From contig OZ024792.1 of the NCBI GenBank assembly GCA_964017065.1, positions 3,653,754-3,717,753 of the forward strand: a DNA stretch of 64,000 bases, in the 5' to 3' direction. Within the stretch, counting starts at the first letter, position 1, and each line of letters opens with the position of its first letter. Made by a program: the position numbers and the translations under genes. Source of the stretch: Haliclona indistincta. Lineage: Eukaryota; Porifera; Demospongiae; Haplosclerida; Chalinidae. This document shows, piece by piece, positions 56,401 through 64,000 of the stretch. The notes under the pieces are model-generated. The model saw only the letters and a program-made list of their open reading frames with translations, had not been told where the DNA came from and did not search any database.

Positions 56401-59400
56401 TTGCATGTTATCAAATTATCGTGCTTCAAAACCAGGCCAAGAGTAAGTGTTTGGTATGTCTCATTTCTACATGCTTCATGAATCTACTACAGATCGGCTC
56501 TAGCTGTTCCCTTCATCACTGCTCACAATCGTTCAAAGCTGATTTCATGAATTCTGTCTGGAAGTAGCAACAAGTTGTATGCCCACACACTCGCTCTGAT
56601 GCATCATCGAGGGTGTCGCAATGTATAATGCAGCTTGAAACGTTGCACAATATTCTAAATAGTCGACATTGTAAGGATACGCATTTTTCTAGCCAAAAAT
56701 CTCTCCTGGCTAACCGTGCAGCAAAGGTTGCCAGCTGAAATCCGATTCTTATAAACCATAATCATTTCTAGGTGCTGACGAAGAGTTTTCTGCATTTATG
56801 TTTTCTGATTTTAAGAAAAACACTTTGATATCCAAAATCATGGCTGATTTTGCAGTGATGCCCATGTTTGTCGGTACATTAAACAGCTATGTTCAGCGTG
56901 AGTCAACAAAACGCTTCATCCGCACCTGCAAAATTTACTTAGCTTAGAGTAGGTTAGCCCATCTTGAACTAAATAACTACAGTGTTCCACACGAAGAGGA
57001 GCAAAAATTTTTTTTAACATTTTGGTTCATATCTCAGGAACCAAGTGTGCTATGATCATGTTGCATGTACCATTATGATCCTCTATCCTTACTGAACACC
57101 CTGGTTCATATGGCTTCGCGTGACGTGGGCGTGTCACAATATGACGGCGTATCACACACACTGGAATGACAGTTTTAGGTTAGGATTTCCAGAATTACTG
57201 CTAGTTAAGATTTCTTAAAGCTGCATTACAACTATCACCTAGGGCTCTAACCTTTGGGCAAGTGTCCTGCTTGAACTAGCGTTAGTTCGGCAACGGGAAC
57301 CAAAAGATGGATTTCGCGACAAGCCAAAACTTTAGGTACGGGAAATCCGATTCCGTGGGAGTTAGGCTCCAATACTTGGAGACTGCACAGCCAATACATC
57401 GATCCACACTTTTCCGCACACTACGCGTCCCTAGAAATGTTCACGGCGACAAACGAGACTCTTTTCTGCACGAGTGCTGTTTTCTTGCCGCCATCTTGCG
57501 ATTTTAATGGATTTTGTGATGTCACGCATAATAATCGTTGGCTGTGTAAAACGTCATAACTATTGAAAACACATTGAATCAGTATAATAGTTATGATGCA
57601 ACACATGCTCATAACCAACGTGTGACATCACAAAATCCATTAAAATCGCAAGATGGCGGCAAGAAAACAGCACTCGTGCAGAAAAGAGTCTCGTTTGTCG
57701 CCGTGAACATTTCTAGGGACGCGTAGTGTGCGGAAAAGTGTGGATCGATGTATTGGCTGTGCAGTCTCCAAGTATTGGAGCTTAACTCCCACGGAATCGG
57801 ATTTCCCGTACCTAAAGTTTTGGCTTGTCGCGAAATCCATCTTTTGGTTCCCGTTGCCGAACTAACGCTAGTTCAAGCAGGACACTTGCCCAAAGGTTAG
57901 AGCCCTAGGTGATAGTTGTAATGCAGCTTTAAGAAATCTTAACTAGCAGTAGTTCTGGAAATCCTAACCTAAAACTGTCATTCCAGTGGGTGTGATACGC
58001 CGCCATATTGTGACACACCCACGTCACGTGACGCGAAGCCATATGAACCAGGGTGTTCAGTAAGGATAGAGGATCATAATGGTACATGCAACATGATCAT
58101 AGCACACTTGGTTCCTGAGATATGAACCAAAATGTAAAAAAAAGATTTTTGCTCCTCTTCGTGTGGAACACTGTATACAGGTGCAGATTCTTGGTTAGAA
58201 GCTAAGCAGACTAGAATGAATTAGTGCCGTTTGGTCGACTGCCGTTTCGTCGACTCCCGATTCGTCGACTAATAATTATAATAAACACAGTTATTACGAT
58301 GCGGCCACACCCACCTACGATATTAACGCTACAGTATAAACGACTAAACCCTAAACCCTAAACCTTAAAAAACCTTCTCCTAACTGCGCAAAGTTGGGAG
58401 GGTCGTCCTAACCCGGGCCTTCGGCCCTTGCTAAGCCTAAGGATCGTCGGGAGGGTCGTCCTAACTCGGGGCTTCGGCCCTTGCTAAGCCTAAGGATCGT
58501 CGGGAGGGTCCGTCCTAAACCAGTGGGCGTTAATTGCATGAGTGAGTGCGTGGGCGTTAATTAATTGACTGGTCGAGTCGACCAAACGGCAGTCGACGAA
58601 GCGGGACCAGACCGAAGCTAAGCAGACTAGAATTAGCCATGATTATCAATGAATACATTTTAACGAGAAGTCCACACCCACACTGCACAGATGTGGTCGC
58701 CACCTAACAATATTCACAGTGCACATAACTTGTACGCACTAAGGCGGCGTTTACACTACGCCGATTGGCTGAAAAACGTTTCAAATAGTACTGATGCGCT
58801 TTCTGTTTACACGGGAAAATCGTCACGCGGTTAAATCAAAACGATTGCATTTACTTGTGTAGGCGTGGTTATCTGGACACGTGATCACAATGGCGAGTAG
58901 TAAGCGTGGACGCTCTCGTGGTGGAGAAACAACCAAGAAAACCAAGGAAAGGACGCTAGAGGACTATCAGGACGCTAGAGAGGAACAACAGTACAGTAGC
59001 AGTATAGGGATCCATTTTGCTGCAAGCGTTGTCACATGACAAGTCACGCGACGACCCCCGTATCCAGTATAGATAGTTTCGTGGCAAAGGTGTGATGGAA
59101 TGTTCGCGGCTAATATCGACCAAAAACTGCGGAAATGACGTCAGAATTATGACGTCATTTCCGCAGTTTTGGGTCGATATTAGCCGCGAACATTCCATCA
59201 CACCTTTGCCACGAAACTATCTATTCTGGAAACGATTTTGCTGTTTACACGAGGAAAATCGAGGAAAACGCTGGATCTGAAACGCCACCGTATTCAGTTC
59301 ACCTTTTTTGCAGCCGACAACATGTTTGCGGATACATGTTTGCGTTTTTCACTGGATTAGTGTAAACAGACAGCCTAAACGGAAACTAGTAGTCGGATAA

Positions 59401-62400
59401 GCAGCAATATCTGAAACGTTTTTCAGCCAATCGGCGTAGTGTAAACGCCGCCTAAATAGGGTACCACCACCTTAACAGCAAACAAAAATTGCAAAATATA
59501 GGCAGCGTATAGCTGCTTGAAGTGGTGGAGTTGTTTTGATATTTTAAAGCATGCTCAAATGAGGTGAGGAGTTGCAGGAGATGGGAAACACTGTTCTATC
59601 CTACGTGATTGCCACGTACATAAATAATAATGAATAATAATGAGGACCTGCCGCCTTAAGTCAAAGCCAAATAGCTTTTAGGTTTTACCATAGAGCATGA
59701 TGTTGGCAATTTAGCTTCATACTTCCTACTGTTCAACTCCTGACCTTGATAATGTAAGAACATTTTGCCTTCTGAGGTTTATCTGAGATCAGTATTAGGG
59801 AGGCACGGTAGTGACTCCCTATGTAGGGATTAACGGGAAAACAAAATGGCAGCTACATACAATGTATTAGCGTTCAAACACTGATGTTTCGCCTGGTGAT
59901 GAATTTTATACGTCCAAAAACACTTAGACCTGCTAGGATCTATGGTCTGTTAGCAAGTCAATCGTGTTACCATTCCATGCTAGTTCCTAGTTGGTTTACA
60001 TTGTGGACCAGTAGCAGATTTCTTTTTCCCTACATCCTTTTGATTTCGTCAGAAATCTTTTTTATTTTCTTGTATAATTAACTTGCACGGATGATCTTAA
60101 GTATTCTTTGTTTCTATCAGTGGTAGGCAGGATCAGAGGTGCTCCATCTCCTTCTACTTTTATTCTAGTAAATGGTAAGTATTTAAAATTGAAGGCAAGT
60201 TGACTTGCATGGATATTATGTTATCTATGTGGTGTGTGCTATAATTGGGGCGAGCCTGAGCGAGCCCCATATGGATCGAAAAGGGTCCTCCGCGAACTAT
60301 CTATCTATCTATCTATCTATGTACCTATGTATGCGTACGTCTTTCCGTAAATGCCCTCACGCTCTAATTCACCGAACAGTTCAATTTTGCCGCGTGTGTA
60401 TTACGTCATATCATACTAAGACGATGGATACTACTATTCCAGTGCGTGATTATTCTTCAAAGAAAGAAGAACAACTTCTAAGGAGAAGAGTGCGTGAAAG
60501 AGCTCACCGAGCTGCTGAAACTGCAGAGGAAAAAGAAGATGTCTGTTGAAAAACAAGTCTTGGATAACCTCGAGGGCATTGATCATCTTGTGGCACATGG
60601 ATGAAACAAAGTTGATGTGAAAGGCAAGCTTGTTTCAGTGAAAAAGGAAGAACAGATAAAGTCGAAAGATGGCAGCAAAGTTTTTACTATGCAAGAGTGC
60701 ATCATAAGCGATTGTCAGGCAAAAGCTTATCGTTTAGTGCTGTGGGAGTCTCTAGTTAATAAGGCTGAGCAAGGAAAGAGCTATTATTTAAGCAATGTTC
60801 TTGTTAAATCGTATCTTGGTCAAAAATATTTTTCAACCACAGGAGATTCTGAAGTGAGAGTGATTGACGATGTCGGAGAAGTTTGTGAAGAAGAAGTGGT
60901 TAAAAATCGCAAGGTTTTTGGGCAAATAGTTGGTATTGCTTCACTCACTGAGTACCGTAGCTGCTCAATGTGCGTTGGAAAGATTGCTGACATAAACAGG
61001 TATATAGGAAATGTGGAACAAAACAGAAGTTGGAGAGGTGTAGGAAAACATGTGTAGTGAGAGTTATAATAGAAGACATTGACCATCCAAGTCAAAAGTT
61101 GACAGTTTCTTTCTTTAATGACATTGTTAAGAAACTAACCTGTTGTGAGGACGAGGATGACGATCATTTGGATACAGAGACAAAGCTGCTGTGCTTAGAT
61201 GCAAAAGTGTTCGAAATTAATTCCAACAATGTGGTCGTTCAAGTCGAAGACATTCCTAGTGTAGTGTAATGTGATTAACTATGCTATTATCACTGTAACA
61301 CTCGGTGGTAACACTCCTTTCTTTTATCAGTACACTCAAAATATTAGTGTGAATTAATTTGTAATTGTTCTCTTCTCAATTAAACATTATTTTGTTCAAT
61401 CTCAAATCAGCGACACTGCATTATGAAACAGTCATCTAATCATCGCTCAGGCTCGCCCCACATTGTCTTACAATCGTCTAGTTATCATGTTGCACTACAA
61501 AAGAATTGATATTTCAGTTTTGCTTGTGCTTGAGATTTGTTGTCTAGGAGCTTTTTGGAAATATTGGCTATAGTGGTCCTATTCTTATTCTTATTTTGCA
61601 GTGCTCCCATGGGCAAGTAATACCCGTCAAAATATTTTTTCTTTCCATGCACTGAAGGCCATGGTTACAACTTAACTGCGCACGAGTATATGCCAGTTAC
61701 ACTTTTAAAATCAGCCACAAACATCGACATGCCATAGATCAGCAGCACACAGCGGCAAGAAAACCCAGGTCTCGTACAAACCGGCTGGAGGCGTAGCTAG
61801 TTCCATGCATTGGTGCCACATTGGTGGTACAGTTTGGTTGAAATAACCAAACTGTACCATTTTTACCTGACATTGGCATGCCAGATAAAATTTGTAACAT
61901 AGCAACTTGTATCTTAGAAACTAACCATGAATGTATCCGGTATAGTATTTTTGGCAATATTGGTTTTAGGTGACAAGAGAATAAAATGGTTTCCACAATC
62001 TTTACGGGTATGCTGGGATATTCAAACCTGCTTTCAAAGTTAAATACAGTTCAACCTCGATTATCCGGACCTCGATTATCCGTACCCTCGATTATCCGGA
62101 CTAGCTACATTTGTAGTGGAGCTTGTTTTCGGATAATTCGATATTTGGTATTTACAAAATTCTATGGATATAATTAGCGCTTACAATGTTACACGTTATG
62201 AATATAATTAACGGCCACGCTGCTGTTTGCTCGTTGTTTTCTACAGTTCTGTAGCCAAGTGGTCTGGTTTATTTCACCTCCCCACGGTAGGAAACAATGT
62301 TTGCATAAACAAGAGAGTGCGATCTCAATGAAATAAGCCTCTATTGCCATCGTTCGGATGCTTGTGCACGGCCGCCATTTTGATTTTCGTTATCCGGACT

Positions 62401-63779
62401 TTTTCGGTTATCCGGACGTCTACATGTAGAAATTTTTGGTGGCCAAAGCTGTCCGGATAATCGAGGTTGCACTGTAATTATAACTTCACTAGATCGAAGG
62501 GACCGTTCTGGGTTGTTGCTTATAACTGCTCTAGAGAATTTGCTCTAAAGAATCAAGCAAGTCTGTTGTATGTAAACGTATTCTAGTTTTGTAATGAGTG
62601 CACTTTTTGCATCCTGCATTCCAACGTCAAAAACTGCTTATAGCCTTAAACATACTGTAAACGCAGAAATTTTTTGCCAAGTAAAATTTTCTCGTTTTTG
62701 CTAGATGTCCAATTTTTGAAATTTCATGGGTAAAATTTTGTTGCTCCAATATAAAATGTATGGGATTATGCGAAAATTTCGTACTTTGAAAGGAAAATTT
62801 TTCATAATATATGCGAAATTTCTACATTACAGTAATAAAGTTCCAATTAGATAAAACAGCATAATGAATTGTTCTTTTTTTCTAAGTGTCCACAATAGGA
62901 CACTTAGCAGAGGAAGGAATTTGTTGCTTGAAGTTGTGTATATTTTGTATCTCAGATGAAGACCTCAAATCTCAAGTGCACGAGATGCTGCGTAAACAAG
63001 AGGAAAAACGGAGGAGGCGAGAAGGATCAGCATCTTCTACTGACAAAAAGAAGCCTCGTAAGACATCAGTTCCAGTTCATTGTCAAAATGATCCACAACA
63101 GAAGAAAATGTTGGAAATTGAGACAAGTGTTAATATGACTGAAAGACAAGGTACATACTGTATTGTAGTTCTGTATGCATTCATTATAATATATAATAAA
63201 AAAGTAGGACAATTACTTTTGTTTAACTTTCTTTTATAGGGGTAGTTCAAGTTCATGGCAACAAGATTTTACTTTCAAAGGATGACTCAGACTCTAATAG
63301 TGCTGCTTCGCAGGACATGCCACATGAATTGACATCAAAAACTGAATTGACTCCTTCTTCGTCTCCTTGCCACCAAGCGTCTTCCTCCTCTCTTGAACAG
63401 CAAACAGATCTCAGCTCTACCAGCAGCTCCTCTTTACCAAAAGAAGGATTGGTTAATCAATGGTTAAGTGAGGAAGTGTTTGTTAATAGCTCTCCATCTC
63501 GTTCTACTTTACCAGCAGCCCCAAAAAATAGCGAAATAAGTGGTCTTGATTCCGTTAATGAAGTAACTAGTGGAGGAATGGTTATTCTGAGCAAACAGTT
63601 GAGCCAAGAGAAGGAAGATCAATGCATTGACAGAGACCATCAGACTTCCCCTAAAAAAAGAAGACCACCTTTTTCTGGCCTAAATTCAAAGTCTTCAAAA
63701 AATGGGTCATTGAGAATGTCACTCACTGAAGAAGTGTTTGTGGCTGAAATAAGTGGACAATTGAGATCTTCTCGACAAG
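53441..63779 (+). CDS. PDZ-domain protein, 5' five exons (gene continues past 63779)
   Basis: Five exons join in phase with GT-AG introns: 53441-53590, 55170-55236, 60121-60174, 62956-63150 and 63240-63779. The first three encode one PDZ domain: GSFGFTILGG is the peptide-binding loop, then VVCEIDKDGPAAHS, IEIGDKVIALNDEDL and SPSTFILVN. PDZ domains bind C-terminal peptides and scaffold signalling proteins. Exon 4 encodes a charged helical stretch (KSQVHEMLRKQEEKRRRREG) that may be a coiled coil or basic signal. Exon 5 is Ser/Glu-rich and probably disordered. It ends at a GTACTG donor, so more exons follow beyond 64000. The start is the first ATG, followed by a standard PDZ beginning. I cannot name the orthologue. 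Introns 1-3 are swollen by mobile elements. Confidence 0.85.
54321..54741. mobile_element. PIF/Harbinger-type MITE in PDZ intron 1
   Basis: GGCGGCGTTTACACAACAAC is mirrored by GTTGTTGTGTAAACACCGCC, with TAA duplicated on both sides (54318-54320 and 54742-54744). A 3-bp T-A-A duplication with G/C-rich ends fits PIF/Harbinger. The interior has AAAACGGAGAC repeats and no transposase. Confidence 0.78.
55277..55563. mobile_element. TIR element in PDZ intron 2, relative of 46525-46994
   Basis: TAGCCTAGCCACTTCCCCAG and CCACACCCTCTAT at the left are mirrored by ATAGAGGGTGGGGCTTGAGG and GAGGCTAGGC at the right. GCCTGGTTACATTC / AGTGTTACCAGGCT form the inner pair, as in the copy at 46525. Confidence 0.75.
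55564..56979. other. PDZ intron 2: diverged repeats, no exon recognised
   Basis: The stretches 55710-55920 and 56595-56830 are diverged direct repeats of each other (GATGCATCATCGAG, CCTCTCCAGGCAAAC / TCTCCTGGCTAACC, TCTAGGTCCTGAC / TCTAGGTGCTGAC). Between them 55985-56100 looks like an inverted relic (GTTTGCCTGGAGAGATTTTT). These are probably old foldback elements. Confidence 0.55.
56980..58173. mobile_element. 1.2-kb near-perfect palindrome (foldback element, TA flanks)
   Basis: CAGTGTTCCACACGAAGAGG at the left is mirrored base for base at the right end, with TA outside each end. The arms are about 545 bp at very high identity (CAATACTTGGAGACTGCACA, GTTCACGGCGACAAACGAGA). They continue imperfectly to a loop of a few tens of bases near 57580. 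The identical frames in both arms are mirror images and have no known domain. The CAGT...ACTG ends and TA duplication suggest a Tc1/mariner-pogo type. Confidence 0.92.
58228..58605. mobile_element. TIR element with GTCGACTGCCGTTTGGTCGAC ends and tandem core
   Basis: Both ends repeat GCCGTTTGGTCGACT-type sequence in opposite orientation (58228-58265 and 58562-58605). The centre holds CTAAACCCTAAACCCTAAAC and two roughly 63-bp tandem copies containing GGGAGGGTCGTCCTAA and CTTCGGCCCTTGCTAAGCC. A related relic is at 44005-44065. No coding capacity. Confidence 0.7.
58743..59452. mobile_element. PIF/Harbinger-type element in PDZ intron 2
   Basis: GGCGGCGTTTACACTACGCC and ATTGGCTGAAAAACGTTTCA are mirrored at the right end, with TAA duplicated outside (58740-58742 and 59453-59455). 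It is related to 54321-54741. A frame starting at 58890 (MASSKRGRSRGGETTKKTKE...) is basic and stops after about 50 codons; it may be the start of the element's second (Myb-like) protein, but this is unproven. A palindrome is nested at 59064-59229. Confidence 0.8.
59064..59229. repeat. Near-perfect 166-bp palindrome with paired TGACGTCA sites
   Basis: ATAGATAGTTTCGTGGCAAA ... GCGGAAATGACGTCA is mirrored almost exactly around a loop of about six bases near 59146. The TGACGTCA (CRE/ATF-type) octamer sits on each side of the loop. It interrupts the Harbinger-type element and looks like a separate foldback insertion. Confidence 0.9.
59456..60120. other. PDZ intron 2, right part; no gene recognised
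   Basis: Ordinary intronic sequence up to the acceptor (TTTCTATCAG) at 60111-60120. A short frame at 59884-60081 shows no known domain. Confidence 0.45.
60247..61459 (+). mobile_element. TIR element carrying an RPA-like gene, in PDZ intron 3
   Basis: GGGGCGAGCCTGAGCGA at 60247 is mirrored by TCGCTCAGGCTCGCCCC ending at 61459. Directly after the left end a second GAGCCCC makes a local hairpin, and an (ATCT)n run follows at 60297-60320. This layout (terminal repeat, head hairpin, tetranucleotide run) recalls repeat families A and B. The interior encodes the RPA-like frame described below. No transposase is present. Confidence 0.8.
60424..61269 (+). pseudogene. RPA-like single-strand DNA-binding protein, broken
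   Basis: A short basic start (60424-60549: MDTTIPVRDYSSKKEEQLLR, RRRVRERAHRAAETAEE) leads by frameshift into 60539-61057, interrupted by TGA at 60602-60604. After it, VKGKLVSVKKEEQI ... RLVLWESLV ... YYLSNVLVKSYLGQKY fits an OB fold. SCSMCVGKI opens a zinc ribbon (C-x2-C) that continues after a second frameshift near 61025 with CRKTCVVRVIIEDI and LTVSFFNDIVKKL, matching the C-terminal DNA-binding domain of RPA70. RPA binds ssDNA in replication and repair; RPA-like genes are also carried by Helitrons. At least three breaks make this copy non-functional. The TIR context is unlike Helitrons. Confidence 0.6.
61460..62046. other. PDZ intron 3; short perfect hairpin, no gene
   Basis: GGTACAGTTTGGTT (61826-61839) and AACCAAACTGTACC (61845-61858) form a perfect 14-bp stem with a 5-base loop. 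Otherwise no repeat or coding signal was recognised. Confidence 0.5.
62047..62474. mobile_element. Tigger/pogo-type MITE in PDZ intron 3
   Basis: CAGTTCAACCTCGATTATCC and (mirrored) GGATAATCGAGGTTGCACTG are flanked by TA. The AACCTCGATTATCCGGAC ends are typical of Tigger/pogo elements; the left end has three tandem copies of CTCGATTATCCG. The 428-bp body has no transposase. Confidence 0.88.
62655..62832. mobile_element. MITE with CTGTAAACGCAGAAATTT ends
   Basis: CTGTAAACGCAGAAATTT at the left and AAATTTCTACATTACAG at the right are flanked by TA. The interior is rich in AAAATTT motifs. It resembles the ends of 49511-50038 (ACGCAGAAATTTTC), so the two may be related families. It lies about 120 bp upstream of PDZ exon 4. 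Confidence 0.75.
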
Positions 63780-64000
63780 GTACTGCCTAATTATCATTAT
63801 TCATTATTCTACACAGGTTCAAATTTATAAACTTTTCATAATAAAATTATTTGTGATTACAAAGATTAACACATGGTAACAAGAACTCGGTAATTCCATG
63901 TGCGCAAGTGTATTTTCTCGATGTGTGGCCATGTCACCAATTCCAAAATTGTTTTCGCAAAGTTTTTGTTTTGGGAAATTCACGATCAAGAATTTAGATA
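63780..64000. other. PDZ intron 5, running off the window
   Basis: This begins with the GT donor after exon 5. No further exon is seen before the edge. Confidence 0.6.

Noticed and set aside
57307..57840. Two identical 66-residue frames on opposite strands
   Set aside because: They are mirror images in the arms of a palindrome and show no known domain.
58345..58365. Interstitial telomere
   Set aside because: Only two to three CCCTAAA units within a TIR element, and animal telomeres are usually TTAGGG.

Overview
This is a repeat-rich piece of an animal nuclear genome. Two spliced host genes with canonical GT-AG introns are visible: the 40S ribosomal protein S14 gene (minus strand, 41650-44309) and the 5' part of a PDZ-domain gene (plus strand, from 53441 and running off the right edge). 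The rest is almost entirely mobile DNA and tandem repeats. Short introns, abundant MITEs, MULE, pogo and Harbinger-type ends, Ty3/gypsy elements and cysteine-rich transposon proteins would suit an early-branching metazoan, most likely a demosponge. That assignment is an inference; no single marker proves it. There is one 200-base assembly gap (38802-39001).

Layout. 1-811: 43-bp tandem repeats leading into a broken tyrosine recombinase (829-1806). 2404-15978: a very AT-rich satellite of about 165-175 bp hairpin units. It is invaded by three copies of a pogo-like element with TA target duplications, and the third copy is split by a nearly intact Ty3/gypsy element (8887-13340). 15979-20544: two broken gypsy elements on the minus strand, the second a close relative of the first. 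21221-24173: two Mutator-like (MULE) elements, one carrying a RecQ-like helicase 5' fragment and one carrying a decayed MULE transposase. 24336-28307: a 400-bp GT microsatellite, dispersed repeats and foldback elements. 28308-41384: a TIR element, then head-to-tail arrays of two related roughly 0.5-0.7 kb repeat families (A and B). Inside the B array sit a second RecQ-fragment element (32811-33452) and a cysteine-rich protein element (34502-36339). 41650-44309: RPS14, with a 9-bp-TSD element in its largest intron. 44970-52000: more TIR and foldback elements, one with a HIRAN-like fragment. 53441-63779: PDZ gene, whose introns hold Harbinger-type MITEs, a 1.2-kb near-perfect palindrome, Tigger/pogo-type MITEs and an element carrying a broken RPA-like ssDNA-binding protein.

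The most interesting pattern is that several unrelated, short, non-autonomous inverted-repeat elements carry the beginning or body of DNA-metabolism proteins: RecQ helicase N-terminus twice, an RPA-like OB fold with zinc ribbon, and a HIRAN-like domain. This suggests either that autonomous relatives in this genome encode such proteins or that these elements repeatedly capture them. A second pattern is co-variation between the head and tail of repeat families A and B, which points to end recognition by a shared mobilising machinery.
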